From: Portunus trituberculatus
Taxonomy: Eukaryota > Arthropoda > Malacostraca > Decapoda > Portunidae
Assembly: GCF_017591435.1 (NCBI RefSeq)
Contig: NC_059303.1
Coordinates: forward strand, 2,766,360 to 2,830,359
DNA: 64,000 bases
Direction: 5' to 3'
Shown: piece after piece, positions 1-17,746 of the stretch
How positions within the stretch are numbered: the stretch's first letter is position 1
Layout of the letters: every line of letters starts with the position of its first letter
The notes under the pieces: model-generated
What the model was told of the DNA's origin: nothing
Seen by the model: the letters and a program-made list of their open reading frames with translations, nothing else
Databases searched by the model: none
Program-made: the position numbers and the translations under genes

Positions 1-220
1 AAATAGCCCTCAATGTCTCTTTTATTCTTGGCAAAAACATCGTCATTTTTTTAGCACGATAATTATAAAAGTAACATTGAAAAAAGTTGTTGCATTACTC
101 GTATTTTTCACGTGCAAAATAGTGTTGTATATATTGTTCGCATATTACTCAAGATAAGAGAAGCAATCTTATTTAAGGTTCTAAAAAATCTCCATAGTTT
201 CTGGAAGCTGAAAATGATCC

Positions 221-221
<1 letters not shown>

Positions 222-275
<54 letters not shown>

Positions 276-277
276 AA
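222..277. repeat. (CA)n followed by poly-A
   Basis: (CA)n at 222-254 runs straight into an A-run to 277, a compound tract that could be an old retroposon tail. Confidence 0.97.
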
Positions 278-886
278 GAGATACTGGAACACTCTCAGGA
301 CAGACTTATACACTGCTTCTATGATACAAAAATTGGTTGGTATTGGAAAAAATGGCCAAAAAATTACACCCATGTCCTTTATAAAACATTCTTCGTCACA
401 TTTATAACTCAAAAAAGTTACTGAACACTCGAAAAGATGAAAAAAAACATTACCTCACCTCGCACAGTGTTCTCCAGTCAGTCCTCCACTAGCAGAACAC
501 CACGATCCGTAAACAAGAGGGATATTATCTAGTGTTTTGAAAGTCGAGGTCTCGCGGGCACACGTAAATTATGCGAACGGGGCCATACATTACCCTAACC
601 ACAGGTAATTCCTCTCCCCATCTGTTGTCACCTGGGCGAGTCGGAGCTAATAAAGATAAAGCTATAATTACTAGAGGAATAAACGGGTAATTAAGGTTTC
701 CCTCGAGGCGCAGTGACCGTGTGAGGACCAGATACTTGCTTCTGTGAGGGGCTGATCTTCTCTTCCTCATCTTCCTCTTCTTCCGCTTGTAGTTTGTATA
801 GAATAGTGTTGTCGAAACCGTCTTTTCTTTAGAGTATCAAGGTGTGTTATTGTTTGGCTTTCCTTTGTATTTTCTTGTATTATTCT

Positions 887-914
887 TCCTCCTCCTCCTC
901 CTCCTCCTCCTCCT
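887..914. repeat. (TCC)n microsatellite
   Basis: Perfect CCT/TCC run with a T-run after it. Confidence 0.95.
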
Positions 915-997
915 TTTTTTCTTTTAAAATAGAGAAAATGCAAATCAGAAAGTGAGAAGTGGAAATAAGGACACTATAAAAGGTTCGTGTGTGTGTG

Positions 998-1267
998 TTT
1001 CACTGTTTGATCTGCTGCAGTCTCTGACGAGACAGCCAGACGTTACCCTACGGAACGAGCTCAGAGCTCATTATTTCCGATCTTCGGATAGGCCTGAGAC
1101 AAGGCACACACCGCACACCGGGATAACAAGGTCACAACTCCTCGATTTACATTCCGTACCTACTCACTGCTAGGTGAACAGGGGCTACACGTGAAAGGAG
1201 ACACACCCAAATATCTCCACCCGGCCGGGGAATCGAACCTCGGTCCTCTGACTTGTGAAGCCAGCTA

Positions 1268-1269
<2 letters not shown>
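998..1269 (-). mobile_element. tRNA-derived SINE, copy 1, A box deleted
   Basis: Same family as the full copy at 40652-40944. On the minus strand it has the box-B region near its 5' end and ends 3' in GTGAAACACACA. Compared with copy 3 it lacks about 16 bp: CCAGC[..]TACCG joins across a repeated AGC, which removes the anticodon-to-D-arm segment including box A. The box B core is changed to GAGGTTCGATTCC. The 5' edge (about 1269) abuts (GT)n at 1270-1352 and the 3' edge abuts a short (GT)n at 987-998. Confidence 0.88.

Positions 1270-1352
<83 letters not shown>
1270..1352. repeat. (GT)n microsatellite
   Basis: Uninterrupted run beginning exactly at the tRNA-side edge of SINE copy 1. Confidence 0.98.
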
Positions 1353-2944
<1,592 letters not shown>

Positions 2945-3048
2945 TTTTTTTTCACACAATATGAGCAGATAAATGTGAATCAGTTTTGGTATTCCATGGT
3001 ATTGTTCCGTATCTTCTTATTGAGGGATTTGGAAGTTTTTATATAGTG

Positions 3049-3049
<1 letters not shown>

Positions 3050-3135
<86 letters not shown>
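3050..3135. repeat. (GT)n microsatellite beside SINE copy 2
   Basis: Perfect run that takes the place of the missing 3' end of the SINE copy. Confidence 0.98.
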
Positions 3136-3139
<4 letters not shown>

Positions 3140-3295
3140 CTCTGACAGACAGCCAGACGTTACCCTACGGAACGAGCTCAGAGCTCATTATTTCCGATCT
3201 TCGGATGGGCCTGAGACCAGGCACACACACACACCAGGACAACAAGGTCACAACTCCTCGATTTACATCCTGTACCTACTCACTGCTAGGTGAAC

Positions 3296-3296
<1 letters not shown>
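3135..3296 (-). mobile_element. tRNA-derived SINE, copy 2, tRNA head missing
   Basis: A truncated copy of the same SINE, lacking the whole tRNA-like head and the last about 17 bp of the 3' end. The body (CTCCTCGATTTACATC to CAGTCTCTGACAGAC, read on the plus strand) matches copies 1 and 3 with few changes. One change is a CACACACACACC expansion inside the element. It sits between two (TG)n tracts (3050-3135 and 3298-3349), next to the LINE 3' end. Confidence 0.85.

Positions 3297-3297
<1 letters not shown>

Positions 3298-3349
<52 letters not shown>
3298..3349. repeat. (TG)n between SINE copy 2 and the LINE 3' end
   Basis: On the minus strand this is the (CA)n tail of the LINE, shared with the broken edge of the SINE. 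Confidence 0.98.
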
Positions 3350-3351
<2 letters not shown>

Positions 3352-4235
3352 TTACCTAGTTGTAGTTTTACAAGGCCTGGGCTTTACGCTCGTGTGGCCC
3401 CGTCTCCATATCTACCCTTATCCAAATTTTCTTGAAAGCTATGCACACTCTTTGCTGGCACCATTTCCTCACTCAAATTGTTCCAAGTCTCAACACATCT
3501 TTGCAGGAAACTATATTTTTACCATCTCTCAGACATCTTCCCTTCCTCAGTTTTTTACTCTGCGATCTTGTGCTTCGAATGTCATATTCTTCTTTCAGGA
3601 TCAGTTTCTCATTATCCACTTGATCCATTCCGTTAATCAACTTATAAACTTGTATCAGATCCCCTCTCTCCCTTCTCTGTTCCAGGGTTGGTAGATCCAT
3701 AGCCTTTAGTCTCTCTTCATATGTCATCCCTTCAAATTCTGGAACCATTCTAGTAGCCATTTTTTGTAGTCTCTCCAACTTCCTTATGTGTTTCTTTTTA
3801 TGGGGGTCCACACAACTCCTGCATATTCCAATCTGGGTCTTATTATACTACTTATCAATTTCTTCATTATTTCTTTGTCCATGTAGTGAAATGCTAATCC
3901 AATATTCCTTAGCAATTTATATGTCTCTCTGAAAATTCTATCAATATGGCTTACCGGTTGATTGTTTTCTTCCATCTTCACTCCCAAGTCCTTTTCCTTT
4001 TTTACTTTCTCAAGTTCTACTACATCTCCCATCTTACAGATTCCCACTGGTCGTTTTTCACTGTTTCCCATTTCCATGACATGGCTTTTGTCCACATTGA
4101 ATTCCATCTCACACTTTTTACTCCATTTCCAGATCTTATTTAGGTCTTCCTGCAGTATTTCACAATCCTCTTTTTGCTTTATAACTGCACAGTTTCGCAT
4201 CGTCAGCAAACAGATTTATGTAGCTGTTCACTCCA

Positions 4236-4240
<5 letters not shown>
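3350..4240 (-). mobile_element. 5'-truncated, decayed CR1/L2-like non-LTR retrotransposon
   Basis: On the minus strand the element opens inside the reverse transcriptase domain at D-G-V-N-S-Y-I-N-L-F-A-D-D. The FADD motif (4210-4199) is the catalytic motif C of non-LTR RTs. It continues through KEDCEILQEDL, FNVDKSHVMEMG, EKDLGVKMEEN, RNIGLAFHYMDKEIM and IIRPRLEYAGVVW to HKKKHIRKLERLQ, LPTLEQRRERGDLIQVYK and the C-terminal RYGDGATRA before TAA (3386-3384). The frame is broken near 4185, 3805 and 3495, so it is a pseudogene. A short 3' UTR ends AACTAGGTAAATA(CA)n. The 5' break falls directly at a (TG)n tract. No endonuclease domain remains. Confidence 0.92.
3384..4238 (-). pseudogene. reverse transcriptase fragment (LINE ORF2 C-terminal part), three frame breaks
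   Basis: The coding remnant of the LINE above. Its segments lie in three different registers: the FADDAKL register, then LTMRNCAVIKQKEDC to EYAGVVWTP, then DPHKKKHIRKLERL to KNIVSCKD, and finally V-E-T-W-N-N-L-S-E-E-M to the stop. Family members carry this as one continuous frame ending in an RYGDG-type C-terminus. Confidence 0.9.

Positions 4241-4307
<67 letters not shown>
4239..4307. repeat. (GT)n at the LINE 5' break
   Basis: Perfect run that starts where the RT coding sequence stops. Confidence 0.98.
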
Positions 4308-5980
<1,673 letters not shown>

Positions 5981-7352
5981 GTGCTGTGTGATGTGTTGTA
6001 TTCAATGGATTTGTTTTTCTACCTACCTATCTATCTATTTTATTTATCTATTTGTTTGTTTCTTTATTTATTTATTCATCCATATATCCATCGATCTATT
6101 TAATTATTCTGGTTCGCCGCGCTTCATGAAAAGTAACTATACTTGCCAAGAGAGGAGTGTACAGCCTGTAGGAATCTTCTCTTTATTCTTATTCCCACAA
6201 TGAGACAAAACTTATACACTTTTATTTGAGCTTTCTTCTTTTAATGCGACGGGAAGCCTGATATAAAGACAGATAGATGAACAGATAGATAGATAGATTG
6301 ATTGATAGATAAACAGTAAAAACATCATTACCATTACTAAAATTATTACCGTTTTACGAATGACAATGAATTAAAACAAATCGATACAAAAAAGGAATAG
6401 AATCTTATCAGAGCAAGAAGGGAAGGAATGGGAGTACTGAAAGGAGAGAAGAAAAGAGGCAGGAACAGAGGAAGGGAGGGAAGGGGGAGTAAGGGATGGG
6501 AGGAAAATGATAGGTTACAGAGAAAAGAGAAGAGGGAGATACAATCCAGGAAAGGAGGGAAGTGGAACGGAGGAGGAGGAGAAAAGAAGAGAGAGAGAGG
6601 GAGATAAAAGGGATAAAAGGAAGATGTGACTGGAGATAGTAATGAAAGAGGAACAAAGGAAAGGAAAATAGAAAGAGGAAACTTCAGAGAATGAAAACAT
6701 GGTGAATAAAGAAGATTACGCGTATAGAAAACTTGAATGAAGTAGGAAAAGGACTAAAGAAAAGAAGGCTAAACAGAGAGAAAGAAAATAGAAAGGAATT
6801 AAAGGAAGAAAGAAGACCAAAAGGTAGACATAGCTAATGGAAAAGACAAAAAAAAATATGAAACAAATAAACTAGAAAGAAACCAAAAGTGTATTGCTTT
6901 CTAACGAGGATATCGAGGACGAGCAGGACTAGGAAGAGAAAGAAGAAGAATAGGAAAAGGAGGAGGAGGAGGAGGAGGAGGAGGAGAGGAGGAGAAGGGT
7001 GAGGACCAGGCAACATAATAAAGGCACCACCACCAGCATCACTACATTATAAGTCACGCCGAAGTCTTCACTCGCCGACGACCTTAAGACATTTGCCTTG
7101 ATTTATATTCGCATCACCAGAAATATGATGAGAATTAAAGACAAAAGCAGAGGTCCAGCGATAAATCTTTCCTGATCCACTGGAGGCAAATTACAGGGGC
7201 TGAGTACTTAAGTCGACGATGCTTTAAGGTATTAGACTCGGGCCCCGTTTCACCTTCAGCCCCGTCAGGTAAAGATGGATTGCTTCCTTTTTTTTTAATT
7301 CTTCGTCTTCTTTTCTTTCTTTCTCTTTTCTCTCTTTCTCTACGTGTTTCTT

Positions 7353-7354
<2 letters not shown>

Positions 7355-7390
<36 letters not shown>

Positions 7391-7457
7391 TGTATCTTGA
7401 GTTTGAGTAGATCGTGCTATGTTGTGGTGTGCTGGTGGTGGTGTGGTAATGGTGGTG

Positions 7458-7501
<44 letters not shown>
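7355..7501. repeat. (CT)n then (GT)n pair
   Basis: CT run 7355-7387 and GT run 7459-7501, separated by a TGGTGG-like patch. Confidence 0.95.
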
Positions 7502-7502
<1 letters not shown>

Positions 7503-7885
7503 CGAAAGAGAAACTGCAAACAAGGATAATGACTTATTTCCTTCTTTTTTTTGCCGTACTTTTCCTTCGCCTTTCTTTAAATAGAGATAGTAAGCGAGGA
7601 GGCAAGAATTAAAAGAGAAAGAGGAAGATAAGAAAAGAAGAAAAAAATACCACGAAAAATTAAAAGAAAGTCCAGAAGACTATTAATAACAAACAGTAGG
7701 AAAATGATGATGAATAATGAAAGGGAAAATGGAGAAGAAGACGGAGAAGAAGAAGGAAGAAGAGGGATAGAAGTAATATGAGTAAGAAAAGAGAATGTAA
7801 AAACGGAAGGAAGAATGTAAGAGGAAGAAACAAAATTACTAATGCGAAACGAATGTAATAAATAAAAAAGAAACATTACCGTGAG

Positions 7886-7888
<3 letters not shown>

Positions 7889-7923
<35 letters not shown>
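7889..7923. repeat. (GA)n microsatellite
   Basis: Perfect GA run. Confidence 0.95.
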
Positions 7924-7925
<2 letters not shown>

Positions 7926-8090
7926 GACGGATTGGGAGCTGAAGTTAATGTATAGTTCATTGAGTATTCTTCCTCTTTTACGCATGGGAGACAAAACACC
8001 ATTCACGGCAAATGTTTACGCTCATACCCGCTGTTTGCTGCCCCACTTCACCGCGACGCCGAAAGTGCACGCCGTTAAATATAGGCGAGT

Positions 8091-8093
<3 letters not shown>

Positions 8094-8139
<46 letters not shown>

Positions 8140-8140
8140 A

Positions 8141-8168
<28 letters not shown>
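8094..8168. repeat. (GT)n/(AC)n inverted repeat
   Basis: GT run 8094-8138, a GA spacer, then AC run 8141-8168. The two arms are self-complementary, with a potential stem of up to about 27 bp. Confidence 0.95.
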
Positions 8169-8172
<4 letters not shown>

Positions 8173-8320
8173 GATGCAATGCTGAAAAGTTTGCGTGTGA
8201 CTTTGCGTGTGTGCGTGTGAGAACAACATACAATACGCTACTAGGGAATGACAAGGAGCTAGTTATTATGAAGCAAGGGGAACAAAAAATGGGATACCGG
8301 GCCTAAGGGAAAGCAGAGAA

Positions 8321-8368
8321 GGAGGAGGACGAGGAGGAGGAGGAGGAGGAGGAGGAGGAGGAGGAGGA
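8321..8368. repeat. (GGA)n microsatellite
   Basis: Near-perfect GGA run. Confidence 0.96.
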
Positions 8369-10399
8369 CGAGAGAAACAATAGGTATAGTATGATGATAG
8401 GTAGAGAAAACTAGTCAGAGAAATAGAGGAAGTAAGAGAAAGCTATAGTTGTAGGCAGAGAGAAGCAGATGGTAGCAGGCAAGGAAGTCAAAGGAGGCAT
8501 AAAGAGCAGGGAAGCGAGCAATACGGGGAGTGATGAGCAGGCAACCCTGACAGCAAGCCCTCAGACCCGCTCGTTACCTCAGCTCCCGACGCCCAGCTCC
8601 TGCAATTACCCTAGCCAATCAGATCTCGCCGTTGTAATCATGAATGACACTTGGATCTGGGATTGGTCGGTCCACGCCTAACCTCTCATCCGCCACATGC
8701 AACCCTCCTGTTTACGATCTGCAGTGGCAATTATTCCCTCTCCTGATGATTATTGATTCGCCCACTCCACCACCACCACCTCCACCACCACTACCACCAC
8801 TACCAGTCCAGTCCCTCCATTTGAACCATTATTTCGAGACTTTTTTATGCTTCACCCGGGAGCTTTCGGTGCTTCAAGATGGACGGCTTGCGAAATGGAG
8901 CCACGTCAACTTGGCTTATGTGCTGCTCTGGATCAGGGAAGGTATGGTGCACCGCGTGGCTGTAGGAGTGACGGGCATGGGCTGGGATGGACTGATGAGG
9001 TGATGGGCTGGGATGGATGGGCTCTGGTGTGGTGTGGTGCGGGTGTAATGAGAGCACGGCGATGTGTTTGTTGTGGTGTTGCTACTTGGTTTCGTGGATG
9101 GGTAGTACTTGAAGCGCGTTGATGTTCGGTTATGTAAGGTTAGAGTAGCTTTTTTCTTTATAGGAGATCTGTTTCTTTTTCGTAGATGAGGTTGAGTTTG
9201 GTTAGCTTTAGTTTTCTTTTCAAAGGTACCTGTTTTTGGTTAGGTTAAATTGATGTTAGTTTCTAAGTGCGTGAAATGCAAGAGTTATGCAAATTGGTAG
9301 GAGTGGCGTGAAATGTGGAATGCATGTGTATATGTGGTTTGGTGTGACGCGAAATGCGGACGGAATGGAAAAAGCAGAGCGGCGTGAGTGATGAGGGGCA
9401 TGACATCCACACACAGGCCGCGGTGCACAGGACTCCCTTTCCATGCCCTTTTCACTCATACATGGCCAGCAGGACGGCAAATATAATCCCATTGGAGACG
9501 CCTACTCCTGGGCACGTACCCCCTCCCCATCCCATTCCTCTTCCCATCCCTGTTCCCCTCCCTGTCCCTCACTCCTATCCCTTACTCCCCTCCCCTGCCC
9601 AGTCAACAACAGCCAGCCGTCCCTCAGTCCTTTCTCCTCTCTGTGGGAAAAAGACGCCGGCAGTTTGACCAGCGCAATTAAAATCTGACTTTTGCGTGAA
9701 TATCGTGGCGTGTCGGGGTGGTCGGGGCTCGGCCGATCAACCAGTTCTGCCCGACCAGTCCAGCAGAGCTGTTCGTCACGACTGAGGTTACCGGCGAGTG
9801 AGGTTTGCGGTATATATTAATGGCTGGCCGCGAACCAATATTCCGCGGTATGTACGTAAGCAAGAGTTGAATGAATGTTGGTGAATTTAGGGCAGACATG
9901 GCGTTGGGGGCTAGGGAGGGTAAGGGTGTAGAGGGAAGGTAAAGGTAGGGGGGGGTTAGGTAAGTCTCAATATTTATGCCAAGGAGATGGAAATAAGATA
10001 ATGGAAGGGAATTTTTCAAAGACTCTGGCATTCCCGATACGAAGCGAGTTCTTGGTCGAGGAGGAAATGTTGGAGTGATGCTGTGAAGGCGAGCATCATA
10101 CATCATAGGCAACGTCCTCAGCATTATGCCGCTCGCTACATCACGCCGAACCAACTCACTCCAGCCGCCGGGGGAAGATGGAGGAGGAGAAGGAAGAAAG
10201 AAGACATGGAGGAGGAAGAGGAGCAGGAGGAAGAGAAGGAGTCCGGAGCGCTTTTTTTTACACCCATTGCTTATTCGGAATGGATTTATAGATAAAAGTT
10301 CTGATGGATTCGAAGCAACACGCGGCGGTAACTGTGGGTTCTGAAATGGAACAAAACTCCTGGGGAAAAAATAACGGCGCCCAAGTAATGAGTGCCAGT
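8369..10399. other. mostly unique spacer, no recognised gene
   Basis: A CCA/CCT patch at 8766-8803, a GGTTAG-like patch at 9130-9260 and a C-rich CCCTCCC patch at 9520-9600. A 158-codon minus-strand ORF at 10154-9678 has no recognisable domain and is not called. Confidence 0.65.
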
Positions 10400-10400
10400 T

Positions 10401-10597
10401 GGAGGAGGAGGAGGAGGAGGAGGAGGAGGAGGAGGAGGAGGAGGAGGAGAGGGAGAGGGAGAGGGAGAGGGAGAGGAGGGAGAGGGAGAGGAGGAGGAGG
10501 AGGAGGAGATGGAGATGGAGTTGGAGATGGAGTTGGAGGTGGAGGAGGTGGAGGAGGTGGAGGAGAAGGAGGAAGAGGAGGAGGAAGAGGAGGAGGG
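10401..10597. repeat. GGA/GGAGAT cryptic repeat block
   Basis: About 200 bp of GGA units with GGGAGA, GGAGAT and GGAGTT variants. It generates poly-Gly, poly-Glu and poly-Arg ORFs that are not genes. Confidence 0.97.
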
Positions 10598-11486
<889 letters not shown>

Positions 11487-11747
11487 GGCACCTTCAGCCT
11501 CGCCGTCAGTGTTCTCTAAAGGATTACGAGGCACAGGATCTAGCGCAGCAGGAGTGGTGGCAGGAGCATCTAGTGATAGGAAGCGAGGGAGATTCAAGGG
11601 GGATTTGATCTTATCTAGTGACCGATGAAAGGCTTGGATCCCCCTGTGAATACCATCGCGTGATCCTCCCTCCGGTGTTGTGTTTGCTCCCCCCCGCGCC
11701 GCCATTACCCATGCATCACGTCTGCTTGAAGGATGAAATACGTCTTG

Positions 11748-11810
11748 AGGAGGAGGAGGAGGAGGAGGAGGAGGAGGAGGAGGAGAAGGAGGAGGAGGAG
11801 GGGGAGGAGG
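11748..11810. repeat. (GGA)n microsatellite
   Basis: GGA run with GAA and GGG interruptions. Confidence 0.97.
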
Positions 11811-11981
11811 CGCGCCGGCGTAAGTGTACAAGACGCTTCGGATCATTATTCAAGGTGACTGGGAATGAGTTTGTCACGCCACTGATGTTGGAATGAAAGG
11901 CCTCAGGGTATTGATCTCAGTGACGCGTGTTTTTTGTTCACTCTCTGTCAAGTTAAAGCTGTCGGGGAGGAATTAGTGCAT

Positions 11982-12043
11982 TTTTTTTTTTTTTTTTTTT
12001 TAGAAGTCGAGGAACATTGCATCATCTGTGTACAAGTGTTTAG

Positions 12044-12117
<74 letters not shown>
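11982..12117. repeat. poly-T and (CT)n
   Basis: T-run 11982-12001 and perfect CT run 12046-12117. Confidence 0.97.
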
Positions 12118-12120
<3 letters not shown>

Positions 12121-12802
12121 TTACGCTAGGAATCTATGTTATGGTATAGTCGTTTTCATAAGTGTAGTGACATAATGCACTTATTTCAGTTGTATCTAGA
12201 GTTTTCCTCACTTTCCAGTCACGTGTTAGGTATCAAATTGTCAGGTTATGTTTTTCTCAGACTGAAAAAAGACTTAACACTGACTGAACACTGACTTCAT
12301 CTGCATTTAGAGTTTCATTTAATCTTAAGTCTCTATCAACTGTCAGGTTAGGTTTTGGAAATTGTTATATCATTGGGCTTAAGTCTGAGAGAACATACAA
12401 GACACAGTAAGAATGAATGCAGAGTCCTCGACTTTTCAAGGACTGGCAGTTATGTGGAATTTTTAAGCGTCGACCCCCTTATAGACAAGGAAGGATTGGA
12501 GAGGCAACAAAGCCAAATAGACAGCCGACAGCCTCACATCATAGAGGCGAGCGGCGTGTGGTCAGCAAGCCGGCCACTGTATCAGCCTGTGCCCAGCATG
12601 ACTGACGGCGCCACAACCTCGGACAAAAGTACACTGACAGAGGATCGAATCTTCCTTCTAAGGGATTCACGGCAGGTGTTGCTTCTCACACCGACAGCAG
12701 AAGGGAAAAATATAAAATGAACATGCTGGCACGCAGTCACTCACGATTGTGTGTACATATTACTTATATGAATATGAATCTAAATATACATAAATAAATC
12801 AG

Positions 12803-15115
<2,313 letters not shown>

Positions 15116-15181
<66 letters not shown>

Positions 15182-15232
15182 AGTCACGTGTTTGTCTTGT
15201 TTTCTTTTCTTTTTCAATCACCACAAAGATGG

Positions 15233-15297
<65 letters not shown>

Positions 15298-15306
15298 TGT
15301 GTGTGT
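15116..15306. repeat. (GT)n and (GA)n cluster
   Basis: GT run 15116-15178; GA run 15238-15295 followed by a short GT run. Confidence 0.97.
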
Positions 15307-17353
15307 CAGTCAGTCAGTCTGTACACTCCCCCCCTTCCTTTCCTTAGTCTCCCACAGATAGATAATTGCATTTACCCATTCAGAAGCCCCAATGGTAATC
15401 AAATTATTATCAGGGGCGCCATCAGCTGCACACCGCGGCTGGGCGTCCGTCAGGCGGTGACAGCTCCAGGGGTGCCAACACTCCCGAGTTATCAGGCTCA
15501 GACTCTCAAGGTTTCATCAGCCTCATTTACCGGCGGCGGGAGGTGCAGCGGTCTCATCAGCCTCCATTTACCGACTGCAAGAGGCGCGGCGGAGATAAGC
15601 GGAGGAGAAACTTTTCGAAAAATTAAGATATGTCACTTAGGAGTCAGGATATCAAAATTACAGTAACTGATAACTTGGCGGGGCGTCCGTCCAATAGCTC
15701 AGGACAAGGGAGAAAAATGCGTCGATTACTTGTGCGTGGGAAATGAATCGTAATTGTGAGGTGATATAGAGGCTCATTTCCTCTGACGCGCTAGAGGAGA
15801 GTTATTAAAGATTCTAGGGAACAAGAAATCTAAAATGGTAATGCGAACATTCAATATCGGGAGTTATTTCCTTGGGGCTTAAAGGAGAGTATTGCCTGCG
15901 CCTCGCCACACCCAACACCCTCCACACCTCCACCACCACCACCACACCACCGCCCTGACGCAACAACACCCTCGCTCCTCGGTATCAACTCCTCACTATC
16001 TGGACGGAGGCCGCTGCACAGGGAACATTGCAACAGGCGACCGGGACTTGATGAGGATAAGACGATGAAAAAAACAACCCAAAAAAGTATCGGCGAATGT
16101 TATGTCAGGGAGGTGAAGGTGGTGGTGGTGGTGGTGGTGGGCCTCCTTCCCTCACTCCCTAGCACCGCACTGTCTACAAATGGGCTCGAGATGCCTTTTT
16201 CTCCTTCATCTTCCACTTCCCACGAGTGTGTGCGATCTCCGCGGAGGTACTGGCGGGCCTGGCATGCTCTCCACTCTCCCCTCCTCTCCCTCTTCTCTCC
16301 TTCCTCCTCCTCTCCCTCCCCGCGCCGTGATGGAGGCCCGCGAGACCAATCAAAATATTTATGAAGGCGCGTCTGACCCACTGGCCACAGACTGGACAGA
16401 GGTTCCTCGTTACGGCGCTGGCGTGTCAGGCGAGGGGCGGGCGGGGGGCAGCGGTAATGGATGTTTTTCTCATGACGTCACGCATTGCTCAGGTGCGACG
16501 GCAACGCGACGGACGACTGACATTGTGGATATTGTCTTAGTTTCCTAAATCATGATAATTAGTATATACCTGAATCACTAGCTAGTCCAATACTCGCTTG
16601 CTTCCTTGGTATACATATTGAAATCGCATCTATTATACATCACATATACCGGACGGAAACACATACTTCATTATTATGCACTGTCTTCTTGGTATACATA
16701 CCTTAATCGTATCTTTAATGCATTATACATATTTATCAGATTCATACACTCACTCCATACACTTTTCTCGTTTTGTTTTTATACATCTCCTCTTTCCTTT
16801 CATTCCTCTCACTTCTCAGATTCATGCTCCCCTTCTATGCATCTCTGCCTTTCTCTTGTTGAATGCTGTAAATATTGTATTTCATCATCCATACATGAAA
16901 ACATCTTATACAGCAGTCAGATTTACACACACACGTTTCAACCATCATATAGTCACTCTTCTCTCTCCCTCCTTCCTGCTCTCTCTCTCTCTCTCTCTCT
17001 TTCTTTCTCTTCTCTCCCGCTCTCTCACATGCCACACGTGCGAGGTATAATGCATTCATTACCCTTGATTACACTTTACAAACTCTTTAAAAAAATTTTC
17101 AGCTCGTGCAGGATACTTCCTCTCTCCCCTGTACACCGCCACGCCAAGGTTTGCAGCTCGTTAACTAATAAGACTTTAACATTCTGGTGCATTCTTACTT
17201 GGCTGTATTTTTGAGATCACTGGTATATGTAGAGATAGAATGAATGCCGCCACGATCGTTTAGTTAACTGATAAGATTTCTTTACTGATATTATTATTTC
17301 ATGTTTGCTCACGTGTATACCAAGATAAACGGAAAGAATAAAAAAACAACATA
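15307..17353. other. mostly unique block with moderate GC
   Basis: No gene seen. It holds GGTGGTGG at 16115-16140, a CCAAT/CRE cluster (separate entry) and a CT patch at 16979-17005. CpG is frequent between 15400 and 16520. Confidence 0.65.
16341..16510. promoter_or_regulatory. CCAAT and CRE (TGACGTCA) cluster
   Basis: CCAATCAAAATATTTA near 16346, a G-rich GGGCGGGCGGGGGG stretch near 16436 and a perfect TGACGTCA palindrome at 16473-16480, all within 170 bp of CpG-containing sequence. It looks like promoter or enhancer sequence, but no adjacent coding exon is visible. Confidence 0.25.
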
Positions 17354-17588
17354 CTGTTACTACTACTACTACTACTACTACAACTACTACTACTACTACT
17401 ACTGTTACTACTGCCATGTCTACTACTGTTCCTTCTACTACTATTACCACTACTATTACCACTACTACTACTACTACTGCGACTACTATTATTACTCCTT
17501 CTACCACCACCACCACCATAATCATTATTACTTTTTATTATGATATATCTGATGATACTGTAATGACGTGATAAATTATAGAAGACGG

Positions 17589-17619
<31 letters not shown>

Positions 17620-17746
17620 CCCAGACAACACTTAAGAGACACTGACAAGATGGCTACTGGTAACGATGCAGTTATCAACATTCATCTCAACATGGACTTG
17701 AATGACGGTAGCAATGGTGGTGGTGGTGGTGGTGGTGGTGGTGGTG
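17354..17746. repeat. trinucleotide repeats: (ACT)n, (AAC)n, (GGT)n
   Basis: ACT/ACC mosaic 17354-17518, AAC run 17589-17619 and GGT run 17715-17746, separated by unique sequence. Confidence 0.95.

Noticed and set aside
9678..10154. 158-codon minus-strand ORF as a gene
   Set aside because: No domain or motif recognised, Pro/Leu/Ser-biased in part, no splice or promoter support; a chance ORF is more likely.
12355..12720. 121-codon plus-strand ORF
   Set aside because: Mixed composition but no recognisable family; no neighbouring exon signals.
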